A stretch of DNA of 64,000 bases from JBPYFK01 sp051984675 (GTDB lineage Bacteria > Actinomycetota > Actinomycetes > Mycobacteriales > Pseudonocardiaceae). The stretch spans positions 43,267 to 107,266 of the forward strand of contig JBPYFK010000085.1 in the NCBI GenBank assembly GCA_051984675.1, in the 5' to 3' direction. Both the position numbers and the translations under genes were made by a program. This document shows positions 8,443 through 17,092 of the stretch, piece by piece (the first letter of the stretch is position 1; the number at the start of each line of letters is the position of its first letter). The notes under the pieces were generated by a model, which saw only the letters and a program-made list of their open reading frames with translations, was not told the DNA's origin and did no database searches.

Positions 8443-9090
8443 CTACCGTCCTCGAGACGCACCGGACCAGGCGCGGGCCGGTGAACGTCTGGTGCGCAGC
8501 TGCTCGCGGACCGCGCGGAAGAAGGTGTTCGCCTCCGCCGAGAACATGAACACCACCGCCGCGACATCGAGTCCGGCCGCGACGAGGTTGGAACCGATGT
8601 CGACGGGTCCGATCGGCATCCCGACCAGCTGCGTCACCCCGGTCGAACCGATCAGTCCCAGCATCCCCAGCACGACCAGGACGTTGAAGGTCGCCAGACC
8701 CGTGAACACGGTCAGCACGACCCGCGCCCACTGCTGGCCGCCGATCATCCGGTTCGTCAGCATGATCGTCACCAGCACGCCGAGGGCGGACGTGAGCAGC
8801 CCGAACAGCACACCGCTGTTCACCGCCGAGTCCACGTCGACCTGGCCTAGCTGCGGGGCGACGTGACGGAGCTGAGTGATCAGCAGCCGCCGGTCGCTGA
8901 GCTGGAGCACGGTGGCCGCCGCGCCCACCAGGGAGCTGGCGATCAGCAGTATGCGCGCGATGAGCACCGGCTTCGGGGGTGCCGAACGGCGCTTGCGGAT
9001 CGGCTGCCCGAAAGCGTCCCGCTCAGCCGCGGCCGGTTCGCTCGAATCGCGCTCGGATTCGGCCGGTTTGAGTTCGTTGCTCGCGTTCAC
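8443..9090 (-). CDS. Four-helix membrane protein, paralogue of 7730-8341
   Basis: A 215-residue protein with a charged N-terminal 40 residues (rich in Glu, Ser, Ala) followed by four membrane helices at about 43-62, 92-112, 122-145 and 160-185, and a basic Arg-rich tail. A loop of about 30 residues between helices 1 and 2 contains many polar residues. Sequence similarity around the WAR-LTVF segment links it to the following gene. It starts 1 bp after hemB ends on the same strand and is presumably cotranscribed. The function is not recognisable from sequence. Confidence 0.7.
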   Translation of the reverse strand: MNASNELKPAESERDSSEPAAAERDAFGQPIRKRRSAPPKPVLIARILLIASSLVGAAATVLQLSDRRLLITQLRHVAPQLGQVDVDSAVNSGVLFGLLTSALGVLVTIMLTNRMIGGQQWARVVLTVFTGLATFNVLVVLGMLGLIGSTGVTQLVGMPIGPVDIGSNLVAAGLDVAAVVFMFSAEANTFFRAVREQLRTRRSPARAWSGASRGR

Positions 9091-9091
9091 A

Positions 9092-10075
9092 TCAACCCCG
9101 GGTCTCCTGCAGCCAGCGGGCCGCCTCCACAGCCCAGTAGGTCAGCACGATGTCCGCACCGGCCCGCCGGATCGACGTCAGCGTCTCCAACACAGTACGC
9201 CGGCGTTCCAACCAGCCGTTCGCCACCGCCGCCTCGACCATGGAGTACTCGCCGGATACCTGGTACGCGGCGACCGGCACGTCAGCGGCGTCGGCCACCC
9301 TGCGCAGAACGTCCAAATAGGACATCGCGGGCTTGACCATGACCACGTCCGCGCCCTCGGTGAGATCCAGCTCGGCCTCGCGCAACGCTTCCCGCCCGTT
9401 GGCCGGGTCCTGCTGGTAGGTCTTGCGATCCCCTTGGAGCTGCGAGTCGACCGCGTCCCGGAACGGGCCGAAGAACGCGGACGCGTACTTCGCGGAATAC
9501 GCCAGGATCGCGACGTCGGAGAACCCGGCGTCGTCCAGCGCTTCCCGGATCACCCCGACCTGGCCGTCCATCATGCCGCTGGGGCCGACCATGCCAGCGC
9601 CGGCCTCGGCCTGCGCCACGGCCATCTCGGCGTAGCGGCGCAGGGTGCGGTCATTGTCCACGCCACCGTGCTCGTCCAGGACACCGCAGTGGCCGTGGTC
9701 GGTGAACTCGTCCAGGCAGGTGTCGGCCATCACGACGGTGTCGCCGCCCACTTCGGCGGACACGTCCCGCAACGCGACGTTGAGGATGCCGTTGGGATCA
9801 GTGGCGCCGGAACCCTCGGCGTCGTGGTGCTGCGGGACACCGAACAGCATCAGCCCGCCGACACCGGCCTTGACCGCGTCCGCCGCGGCTTTGCGCAGCG
9901 AGTCCCTGGTGTGCTGAACCACACCGGGCATGGACCGGATCGCGACCGGCTCGGTCGCGCCCTCCTTGACGAACATCGGCAGCACCAGATGGCGCGGTTC
10001 GACGCTGGTCTCGGCAACCAGCCGGCGCGTGGCAGCATCGCGCCGCAACCGGCGCGGACGGTGCGACGGGTACAT
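9092..10075 (-). CDS. hemB: Delta-aminolevulinic acid dehydratase (porphobilinogen synthase)
   Basis: HemB (327 residues) condenses two 5-aminolevulinates to porphobilinogen. The N-terminal RPRRLRR and LVLPMFVKEG segments, the metal-site region DTCLDEFTDHGHCG near residue 120, and the Schiff-base lysine in DVVMVKPAMSYLD near residue 245 are all present. The metal site keeps Cys residues at two positions, mixed with Asp, as in many bacterial enzymes that are not purely zinc type. The active-site lysine in the first catalytic segment (ILAYSAKYASAFFGPFRDA) is also seen. It is separated by 192 bp from hemD but lies in the same direction as rex-hemA-hemC-hemD. Confidence 0.96.
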   Translation of the reverse strand: MYPSHRPRRLRRDAATRRLVAETSVEPRHLVLPMFVKEGATEPVAIRSMPGVVQHTRDSLRKAAADAVKAGVGGLMLFGVPQHHDAEGSGATDPNGILNVALRDVSAEVGGDTVVMADTCLDEFTDHGHCGVLDEHGGVDNDRTLRRYAEMAVAQAEAGAGMVGPSGMMDGQVGVIREALDDAGFSDVAILAYSAKYASAFFGPFRDAVDSQLQGDRKTYQQDPANGREALREAELDLTEGADVVMVKPAMSYLDVLRRVADAADVPVAAYQVSGEYSMVEAAVANGWLERRRTVLETLTSIRRAGADIVLTYWAVEAARWLQETRG

Positions 10076-10196
10076 CAGCGGCTCCTCACGACTTGAAGCC
10101 CGTCTCGCAACTGCCTCACCAGGCTAGGAGACGTGCCGTAGCCGGCGTGACGGGGTCACCGCCTGGACTCCATCACGCCGACTCCACGTTCTCTCG

Positions 10197-10216
10197 CAAG
10201 CGGCAAGAGCCGCTTG
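10197..10216 (-). terminator. Short GC hairpin downstream of hemD
   Basis: caagcggc (10197-10204) pairs with gccgcttg (10209-10216) around a 4-base loop, 52 bases after the hemD stop. No U-tract follows on the minus strand, so it may act as a weak terminator or RNA end only. Confidence 0.35.
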
Positions 10217-10267
10217 TACACGCAACCAGCCCGACCACCCGCACCGCTACGCCGGTCGACGACAGCC

Positions 10268-11800
10268 TCAAGAACGCCGAGTGCGCTTGGCTTTCTTGGG
10301 TGGCGGCAGGGCGCCCTCCGCCCGGAGTCGGGCCGCGTGCTCGGCAAGGGCATCCACCAGCAGGGACACCTGCGGCAACTCAGGCTGGACGTCCACCCGC
10401 AGGCCGAACTCCTTGGCCGTCTCGGCGGTCTTCGGACCGATGCAGGCCACCAGCGTCCGGGCGTGCGGCTTGCCCGCGATACCCACCAGGTTCCGCACGG
10501 TCGACGACGAGGTGAAGCACACCGCGTCGAACCCACCGGTCTTGATCATCTCGCGGGTCTCGGCCGGCGGCGGCGCCGCGCGCACCGTGCGGTACGCGGT
10601 GACGTCGTCGACCTCCCAGCCACGCTCGGTCAGGCCCGCCGAGAGCGTCTCGGTGGCGATGTCGGCGCGCGGCAGCAGCACCCGGTTCACCGGGTCGAGG
10701 ATGTCGTCGTGCGGCGGGAACTCGTTCAGCAGCCCCTCGCTGGACTGATCCCCGGACGGCACCATCTCGGGCGTGATGCCGAACGAGCGCACCTTTTCCG
10801 CCGTGGCATCCCCGACACACGCGATCTTCACGCCGGAGAACGCACGCGCGTCCAACCCGAACTCGCGGAACTTCTCCCACACCGCGCGGACCGCGTTGGT
10901 CGACGTGAACACCACCCACTGGTAGCGCCCATCGACCAGGCCCTTGACAGCACGCTCCATCTGCGCGGGAGTGCGCGGCGGCTCGACGGAGATGGTCGGC
11001 ACCTCGTGCGACACGGCGCCATGCGACCACAGGCGCTCGGTCATCACGCCGGCCTGCTCCTTGGTGCGCGGTACGAGCACCTTCCAGCCGTACAGCGCCC
11101 GGGACTCCCACCACGACAGCGTGCTGCGGTTGCCGGCGGCGGCACCGATGGTCACCACCAGCGGCCCCTTGAGCTCGCCCGCATCCGAGGCCAGCGATGA
11201 CAGCGTCGTGTCCACCGTGCGCTGCGCGACCGTGGTGCCTTCCGCGGTCACCGCGACCGGCGTCTGCGGGGACACGCCGTGCTCCGACAGCGCCGAAGCG
11301 GCCTCGGCCAGGTGGCTACCGGAGGCGTGCAACACCAGCGGGCCGGGCACGGACGCCAGCGCCGCCCAGTTCACCTCGCCACGCACATCGGATTCGGTGT
11401 GCACCGCGCCCAGCGCCACGCCCGAGTACGTCGGCACGGCTGTGCCGGCCGGGACACCGGGAACCACGTCGAACGCGGCGCCGATCTTCGCCACCTCACG
11501 CACCTCGCGGACCACCGCGTCCGCGGTCAGCGGATCACTGGCGACCAGCCGCACCACGGGGCGGCCGGTCGTCGCCTCGTTCGCGAGATCCCTGGCGACG
11601 TCCGCCGGATCTCCCACAGCCGGCCGCACCTCGGCGCCGTCGGCCGCCAGCGCGACGACGTCGGCGGGAACGTCCGGGTCAGTCACCACCAGCGAAGCAT
11701 GCGTGAGCAGGTGCCGGGCCCGGACGGTGAGCAGTCCAGGATCTCCGGGACCGGAGCCCACGAATGCGATCCGTCCGGGGGTCTTACGTGCTCGGGTCAT
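10268..11800 (-). CDS. hemD: Fused uroporphyrinogen-III C-methyltransferase / uroporphyrinogen-III synthase
   Basis: A 510-residue fusion. Residues 1-235 form a tetrapyrrole methylase (SUMT/CobA) domain with GRIAFVGSGPGDPGLLTVRA at 8-27. Residues 245-500 form the HemD domain (WKVLVPRTKEQAGVMTERL), which closes hydroxymethylbilane to uroporphyrinogen III. The product can therefore go to haem or be methylated toward sirohaem or cobalamin. The methylase part has drifted from the strongest SUMT consensus in some loops, so its activity is less certain than the synthase. The ATG at 11800 has GGGGAG seven bases upstream; earlier ATG/TTG starts at 11815-11818 are less well placed. A Lys/Arg tail ends the protein. 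Confidence 0.92.
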   Translation of the reverse strand: MTRARKTPGRIAFVGSGPGDPGLLTVRARHLLTHASLVVTDPDVPADVVALAADGAEVRPAVGDPADVARDLANEATTGRPVVRLVASDPLTADAVVREVREVAKIGAAFDVVPGVPAGTAVPTYSGVALGAVHTESDVRGEVNWAALASVPGPLVLHASGSHLAEAASALSEHGVSPQTPVAVTAEGTTVAQRTVDTTLSSLASDAGELKGPLVVTIGAAAGNRSTLSWWESRALYGWKVLVPRTKEQAGVMTERLWSHGAVSHEVPTISVEPPRTPAQMERAVKGLVDGRYQWVVFTSTNAVRAVWEKFREFGLDARAFSGVKIACVGDATAEKVRSFGITPEMVPSGDQSSEGLLNEFPPHDDILDPVNRVLLPRADIATETLSAGLTERGWEVDDVTAYRTVRAAPPPAETREMIKTGGFDAVCFTSSSTVRNLVGIAGKPHARTLVACIGPKTAETAKEFGLRVDVQPELPQVSLLVDALAEHAARLRAEGALPPPKKAKRTRRS

Positions 11801-11818
11801 CAGGGCACTCCCCATCAA

Positions 11819-12754
11819 CTACTGCCCGGGGCCGCCGAGCAGGGCGGCCCTGGCATCGAGCAGTTGGGCCGCGAGCTCACGGCCCAACTGCTCGGCTGCG
11901 GTCGTCTCACCGGTGATGGAGGCACGCAGCAACTCGTCATCGTCAGTCGCCACGACCCCGCGTACGGACAGCCGCTGCGCCACGCGACCGTCCCCGTCGA
12001 GGTCCTCCACCACCTCGGCCAGCGCGCCGACCGGCGCGCTGCAGCCGGCTTCGAGCGCGGCCAGCATGGCGCGCTCGGCGGCCACCGCGGCGCGGCTGGC
12101 CGGATCGTCCAAAGTGGACTGGAGTAGGTGCTCGGTGTCCACGTCATCGACGCGGCACTCCACTGCCAGCGCGCCCTGGGCGGGCGCGGGCAGCATCTGC
12201 AGCGGATCGAGCGCTTCTGTGACATCCCCCAACCGGCCCACCCGGGCCAGCCCAGCGTAGGCGAGCACGACGGCGTCCAACTCGCCCTCGGCCACCTTAC
12301 GCATCCGGGTGTCCACGTTGCCGCGGATCGGCCGTACTTCCAGACCGAGGCCCAACGCCCTCAGCTGGCTGGCGCGCCGCGGCGAACCGGTACCCACGAC
12401 GGAGCCCGGAGGCAGTTCGCCGAGCGTCAAACCGTCCCGCGCCACCAGCGCGTCCCTCGAGTCCTCGCGGACCGGGACGGCAGCCAGCGACAGCCGCGGG
12501 TCCGGCGCTGTCGGCAAGTCTTTGTAGGAGTGCACCGCGACATCGACCTCGCCCGCCGCGAGTGCCTCGCGCAAAGCGGAGGTGAACACGCCCACGCCGA
12601 TCTCCGCGATCGGGGCCGTCGACCGGTCGCCTGGTGTGGACACCCTGACCAGCTCAACCGGGTGACCGGCGCGCTCCAACGCCTCGGCCACCGTGGAACT
12701 CTGCGCCATCGCCAAGGCGCTTCCCCGGGTGCCGAGGCGGAGGGTTTTCCTCAA
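11819..12754 (-). CDS. hemC: Hydroxymethylbilane synthase (porphobilinogen deaminase)
   Basis: HemC (311 residues) polymerises four porphobilinogens. Signatures include LRLGTRGSALA at 5-15, VHSYKDLPT near residue 80, GTGSPRRASQL, RGNVDTR and the dipyrromethane cofactor cysteine in EAGCSAPVG near residue 238. Translation appears to start at a TTG (12754) overlapping the hemA stop as TTGA, which is consistent with tight coupling in the rex-hemA-hemC-hemD operon. The length is normal and all key Asp and Arg residues of the active site appear present. Confidence 0.96.
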   Translation of the reverse strand: MRKTLRLGTRGSALAMAQSSTVAEALERAGHPVELVRVSTPGDRSTAPIAEIGVGVFTSALREALAAGEVDVAVHSYKDLPTAPDPRLSLAAVPVREDSRDALVARDGLTLGELPPGSVVGTGSPRRASQLRALGLGLEVRPIRGNVDTRMRKVAEGELDAVVLAYAGLARVGRLGDVTEALDPLQMLPAPAQGALAVECRVDDVDTEHLLQSTLDDPASRAAVAAERAMLAALEAGCSAPVGALAEVVEDLDGDGRVAQRLSVRGVVATDDDELLRASITGETTAAEQLGRELAAQLLDARAALLGGPGQ

Positions 12755-14193
12755 CGCTCCTCACCATCCTGTGTTCTCTGATCGCATCCCACCGCAGCGC
12801 CCTGCGCCCCCTTGGGCTGCGACACCCCAGCGCCAGGTACCCGGGTCACGGGCACCCCGGCGCCGCTGTCCCCCAGGTCATCCGTGCCCTGCGGGGTAAA
12901 GATCACCGCAGCGGTCTGCGCGTCAAGTTCGAAAAGCTCACGGAGTGCGTCGGCGTACTCGGTGCCGCCGGGCACCGACGCCAACTGCTTGACCCGGACG
13001 GTAGGTGTGTGGAGCAACTTGTCCACGACCCGGCGCACCGTGCGCGCAAGCTCGTCCCGCACCCCGTCTTCCAGATCGGGCAACCGGGAGTCGAGCCGCA
13101 GCAGCTCGCTGTTCACCACCTCGGCGGCGCGCTGACGCAACGCCGTCACCGTCGGCGTCACCTCCGCCGAGCGCTGCGCGGCCAGGTAGCCGCGCACCTC
13201 TTCGGCCACGATCCCCCGCGCCCGCTCGACGTCGCCTCCGCCCCGCTGTCCGCTCAGGCGCCGCTGCAGGCTCTCCAGGTCGACGACCGTAACGTCCGGC
13301 AACTCCGCGACTTCCGGCGCGGTGTCGCGCGGCAAGCCGAGGTCGCAGAACAGCAGGGGTCGATCGCCACCGCGCGACCCCGACGCCTGGGACACGGTCT
13401 CCGCCGAGACAACCGCGCCGACCGCCCCGGTGCACGTGACCACCACGTCCGCCTCGATCAGGCACGGCACGAGATCCGACAGCGCCGCCGTACGCGCTGC
13501 CACACCTTCGTCCCGTAGCGACTCAACCAGGCGCTCGCCGTTGGCCGCGGTCCGGTTGGCGACCACGATCTCGGCGACGCCCGAGCGCTTGAGCTGGGCC
13601 GCAGCCAGGGCTCCCATCGAGCCGGCGCCGATGAGCAACGCGCTCCGGCCAGCCAACCCACCGAGCACGCCCTCGGCGTCGGCCAACACCTCGGACACCA
13701 CCGAAGCACCGGCCGCGTCGATGTCGGTCTCGGCGTGCACCCGCTTCCCGACCCGCAGGCCCTGCTGGGCCAACTCGTGCAACGCCTTGCCGATCGTGCC
13801 GGCGTCGTCGGCCGCCGCGTAGGACTGCCGCAACTGGCCCAGGATCTGGGCTTCCCCGACCACCATCGAGTCCAGCCCGGCCGCCACCGAGAACAGGTGC
13901 TCGACGGCCGCGCCCGCGTAGTAGACGTACAGGTAGTCGGCCAGCTCGGAGACCTCGCAGCTGGCGTGCCGCGCCAGCACCGACGTCACGTCGTCCAGGC
14001 CGCCGTGGAAGGTCTCCGCGATCGCGTAGACCTCGACCCGGTTACACGTGGCCAGCACGAACATCTCGGAGAGGTGCTCGCTGCGCAGCAACTCGTCCAG
14101 CAGCTTGGCCAGGTCGTCCGACCCCACCGCGGCACGTTCCAGCACACGCACCGGGGCGCTGTTGTGCGACAGCCCGATGGCCAGCAGGTTCAC
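12751..14193 (-). CDS. hemA: Glutamyl-tRNA reductase
   Basis: HemA (480 residues) reduces glutamyl-tRNA to glutamate-1-semialdehyde with NADPH, the committed step of C5 haem synthesis. The catalytic cysteine is C50 in FVLATCNRVEVYA. The family signature EAQILGQLRQSYAAA is near residue 120. The NADPH-binding domain has LIGAGSMGALAA, and a C-terminal helical dimerisation domain follows. The C-terminal 40 residues are an extra disordered Gly-rich tail. The GTG at 14193 overlaps the rex stop as GTGA, so HemA expression is coupled to Rex. Confidence 0.96.
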   Translation of the reverse strand: MNLLAIGLSHNSAPVRVLERAAVGSDDLAKLLDELLRSEHLSEMFVLATCNRVEVYAIAETFHGGLDDVTSVLARHASCEVSELADYLYVYYAGAAVEHLFSVAAGLDSMVVGEAQILGQLRQSYAAADDAGTIGKALHELAQQGLRVGKRVHAETDIDAAGASVVSEVLADAEGVLGGLAGRSALLIGAGSMGALAAAQLKRSGVAEIVVANRTAANGERLVESLRDEGVAARTAALSDLVPCLIEADVVVTCTGAVGAVVSAETVSQASGSRGGDRPLLFCDLGLPRDTAPEVAELPDVTVVDLESLQRRLSGQRGGGDVERARGIVAEEVRGYLAAQRSAEVTPTVTALRQRAAEVVNSELLRLDSRLPDLEDGVRDELARTVRRVVDKLLHTPTVRVKQLASVPGGTEYADALRELFELDAQTAAVIFTPQGTDDLGDSGAGVPVTRVPGAGVSQPKGAQGAAVGCDQRTQDGEER

Positions 14194-15089
14194 GGCCGAA
14201 CCACCATCCCGTTCACTGAGTCGATTCCGGCACCCATCCGGCGGTCGACGTCCGGGACCGCACCGTCAGTCGCCTCTCCGCCCGTCGCCGAAGCACCGGT
14301 CGCGGCGACGTCCGCCGGCAGCCCGGACACTTCCTGGTTCCGGCGAGCGACGTGAAACGACAGGATCTGCATCTCCACAGCCAAGTCGACCTTGCGCACC
14401 TCGACCTCCTCGGGAACCTGGAGGACGACAGGCGCAAAGTTCAGGATGCACGCAACGCCCGCCTGGACCAAACGATCACAGACCTCCTGCGCGCCCTTGG
14501 CCGGGGTCGCGATCACGCCGATCGTGATGCCCCGGTCCCCGCACACCTCGACGATGTCGTCGACGTGGCTGACCGGGATGCCTCCGACCGGGACACCGAT
14601 CAGATCAGGGTCGAGATCGAACAGCGCGGCCACCGGGAAACCACGGCTCGGGAAGCCTCCGTAATTGGCCAGGGCGTGACCAAGATTACCGATCCCGACG
14701 ACCGCGACGCTGTGCTTGCGGGTCAGTCCGAGGGTCCGTTCGATCTGCCCGATCAGGACCGCGACCTCGTATCCCACCCCGCGCGTGCCGTAGGAGCCGA
14801 TGTAGGAGAGATCCTTGCGCAGCTTCGCCGAGTTCACGCCGGCAGCGCCGGCCAGTTCCTCGCTGGAGACCGTGGTCACGTCCTGGTCAGCCAGACCGGA
14901 GAGCACGCGCAGGTAGACGGCCAACCGAGCGACGGCGGCTTCCGGGATCGCCCGGGCGCGCTCCCGCGCCGCGGGCACCGCGATCGGCGCCGGCTCCGGT
15001 CCAGACGTCGCTGGGGCGCCATCCACCGCGTGCGCGTTAGCGTCGTCCCGTGTACCCCGGTTGTGGGCACCCTCGTTGTGGGCCGTCAC
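14190..15089 (-). CDS. rex: Redox-sensing transcriptional repressor Rex
   Basis: Rex (299 residues) senses the NADH/NAD+ ratio and represses respiratory and haem genes when NADH is low. An N-terminal extension of about 45 disordered residues precedes the winged helix (about 48-115, with GVNSAKLRKDLSYIGSYGTRGVGY). A Rossmann domain follows, with VVGIGNLGHALANYGGF near 133. The C-terminal helix is present, followed by an Ala/Gly-rich tail. GTG 15089 is used; shorter starts are possible because the N-terminus is poorly conserved. Rex heads the rex-hemA-hemC-hemD operon, as in Streptomyces, and a matching operator lies upstream at 15255-15272, suggesting autoregulation. Confidence 0.95.
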   Translation of the reverse strand: MTAHNEGAHNRGTRDDANAHAVDGAPATSGPEPAPIAVPAARERARAIPEAAVARLAVYLRVLSGLADQDVTTVSSEELAGAAGVNSAKLRKDLSYIGSYGTRGVGYEVAVLIGQIERTLGLTRKHSVAVVGIGNLGHALANYGGFPSRGFPVAALFDLDPDLIGVPVGGIPVSHVDDIVEVCGDRGITIGVIATPAKGAQEVCDRLVQAGVACILNFAPVVLQVPEEVEVRKVDLAVEMQILSFHVARRNQEVSGLPADVAATGASATGGEATDGAVPDVDRRMGAGIDSVNGMVVRP

Positions 15090-15254
15090 GCTGGCTCTCC
15101 CTTGCCCTGCCTGTTGCTACGCCTGTCCCAAACCCGCACTCGGACGCTCACCAGATCAGACGCACCCTCTGAAGCAATCAAACCGCTGGCGGACCGCTCC
15201 GACCGGCGCCACTAACGTGCGCTCGGCCAGCGCGACCACATCCACCGTAACCAC

Positions 15255-15272
15255 TTGTGAACACATGCACAA
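15255..15272. promoter_or_regulatory. Rex operator (ROP) in rex promoter region
   Basis: The 18-bp sequence ttgtgaacacatgcacaa carries inverted TTGTG and CACAA arms separated by 8 bases and fits the known actinobacterial Rex operator (TTGTGAA...TTCACAA) with one changed base in the right arm. It lies 166 bp upstream of the rex start, in the only sizeable gap before the operon, so autoregulation of rex-hem transcription is the likely role. No other gene is seen in 15090-15417. Confidence 0.8.
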
Positions 15273-15417
15273 AGTCGCCCAGGGCCGAGGTAAGCAGACG
15301 CACACCGTTCGCACCGACATCATTCCTGATACGGACCCGACGTACCAAAAAACGCCAGTCTAGCCGGGTCGCGGGCACTGCTACGCCGGACGACGGGAGG
15401 CACTCATCCGGCGGTGG

Positions 15418-15660
15418 TTACCGCCCGAGCGCAGCCCGGAAGCGGGCCTCCTCCACCTTCCAGTACCCGTGCTCGACCCCGTTGATCAGAATCACCGGAA
15501 CCCGGTCGCCGTACTCGGCACGCGCCTCCGGGTCCGCGTCCACGTCCTCGGTCGACCACGGAACACCCAGATCAGCGCAAATGCGCCGAACATCCTCGAC
15601 CGCCTGCTCGCAGGCGTGGCAATCGGCACGCACCATCAACGTGACCTCGGGATCGGACAT
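15418..15660 (-). CDS. Glutaredoxin-like protein
   Basis: An 80-residue thioredoxin-fold protein of the DUF836/glutaredoxin-like family. The redox motif is ADCHACEQA at about residues 12-20 (CHAC). The cis-proline region is RVPVILINGVEHGYW, which is typical. The ATG at 15660 has a GAGGGGG element 11 bases upstream; an upstream extension from about 15729 has no support. In M. tuberculosis the corresponding gene (Rv0508) also sits just before hemA. It is likely a small cytoplasmic thiol-disulfide oxidoreductase. A role in supplying electrons to HemA or Rex is only inference from position. Confidence 0.85.
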   Translation of the reverse strand: MSDPEVTLMVRADCHACEQAVEDVRRICADLGVPWSTEDVDADPEARAEYGDRVPVILINGVEHGYWKVEEARFRAALGR

Positions 15661-16093
15661 CCGTAACGACACCCCCTCGACGAGTTCGGGCCGCGCCCCT
15701 CGTTCCGGGCACCCAAGCATTCTGAGCAACCGCGTTTTCGGAGGCGACGGCCACCCCAGCTCACCAAGCCGCAGTGACGCGAATCACCACACCGAACGCA
15801 CCGCCATTACCCGGCGATAACCCGAACCCGCGAGCCGACAACTCGAACGAACCAGACGGGAAACCGGACCGCGCGCACTACCTACCGAGCAGTAGCAAGA
15901 CGTATGCTGCGCCCCAACCAGGCGCGACCGCGCCCGACGAGACCGGGTACCACCCCGTGCCGACCGAGGGATCAGCAACGATGCTCCGAGCCACGGTTCG
16001 ACAACCGACCAGCCCGCGATGCCTCGGCGGCTGCCCCACTCGCGAACGGGCAGCGACAGCTTCGGCTGCTGTGACAGGGAGGTTCACTGGGCA
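15661..16093. other. Divergent intergenic region, no gene found
   Basis: This 433-bp gap separates the glutaredoxin gene (leftward) from the bldN-like gene (rightward). Both promoters must lie here. It is rather AC-rich on the plus strand, and no open frame with coding character, no clear hairpin and no repeat was seen. Confidence 0.5.
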
Positions 16094-16846
16094 ATGAGCC
16101 ACCCCCGCACCGCACCCGCGCCGGCTCCCGGGCCTCGGCTCGCCGCGGCCACGACCGTGCGTGAGCCCGTCAGCCCCCTCGTCGACGGGGGACAGGCCAC
16201 CGTCGCTCCCCTCCCAGGCGCTCCCGCCGCGGGTCAAGCGCCGGACCACGCCGGTCCGGGTGCTGCCGGGCCGGCAGCCGCGGCCATCCCGCCCAACTGG
16301 ACCCACGTCCAAGCGGCCCAGAACGGCGACCTCGACGCGTTCGGCATCCTCTACGGCGAGTACGCGCACGTGGTCTACCGCTACGTGCTCTGCCGAGTCA
16401 GCGATCACTGCCTGGCCGAGGACATCACCAGCGAAACGTTCCTCCGCGCTCTGCGGCGCATCGCTTCGGTCAGCTATCAGGGGCGCGACCTGGCGGCTTG
16501 GTTCGTGACCATCGCCCGGAACCTGATCCTGGATCACGCCAAGTCCAGCCGGAACCGGCTGGAGGTGCTCATCTCCGACCTCGCCGACAGCGCGAGTGCG
16601 CAGGCCAAGTCCCACCAGACCGGCCCCGAGCAGCACGTTCTCGTCGAGACCACGCACACCGAGCTGCTCCGCTGCATCCAGCAACTCAACCCGGAACAAC
16701 GCCAATGCATCGAACTCCGGTTCGTGCAGGGGCTGTCGGTCAACGAGACGGCCGCCCGCATGGGTCGCAACGAAGGGGCGGTCAAAGCGCTCCAGCACCG
16801 GGCGGTCCGTCGACTCGCGCAGCTGCTACCGGAGGACATCCGCTGA
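16094..16846 (+). CDS. bldN: BldN-type ECF RNA polymerase sigma factor
   Basis: A 250-residue sigma-70 family protein. An Ala/Pro-rich N-terminal extension of about 70 residues is followed by sigma region 2 (about 80-145, with YGEYAHVVYRYVLCRV, AEDITSETFLRALRRI and GRDLAAWFVTIARNLILDHAK) and region 4 (about 185-245, LNPEQRQCIELRFVQGLSVNETAARM and EGAVKALQHRAVRRL). The match in wording to Streptomyces BldN, including the variable N-terminal extension and the KSSRNRLEV segment, and the neighbouring rex-hem operon point to the same orthologous group, which controls aerial development in Streptomyces. ATG 16094 has GGGAGG about 9 bases upstream. The anti-sigma gene rsbN that follows bldN in Streptomyces is not next to it here. 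Confidence 0.8.
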   Translation: MSHPRTAPAPAPGPRLAAATTVREPVSPLVDGGQATVAPLPGAPAAGQAPDHAGPGAAGPAAAAIPPNWTHVQAAQNGDLDAFGILYGEYAHVVYRYVLCRVSDHCLAEDITSETFLRALRRIASVSYQGRDLAAWFVTIARNLILDHAKSSRNRLEVLISDLADSASAQAKSHQTGPEQHVLVETTHTELLRCIQQLNPEQRQCIELRFVQGLSVNETAARMGRNEGAVKALQHRAVRRLAQLLPEDIR

Positions 16847-17092
16847 GCCAACCGAGCGCCGCGCACGAACCCCGTCGCCCAGGCGTGAAGAGAACCACAG
16901 CGCTGCACCCCACGGAGGCTCTCGCGGGCGCCGGTCGGGTGGACAAAGATGTCGCGGAAAGGCTCTAAGCTAGACACCTGTTGACCGCAGCCCGATGGAA
17001 CTCCCCCGACGGAACTCCCATTGAGCCGATCACCAGCCTGGCACTCCAGAGACGACACGAAGACAGACCGGAGGACCCCGGGAGGCGCGGCG

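Noticed and set aside
15661..15729. Extension of the glutaredoxin gene with an ARPELVEG segment
   Set aside because: The segment resembles a recurring repeat-derived peptide, but this single copy is not enough; the ATG at 15660 gives the right domain start.
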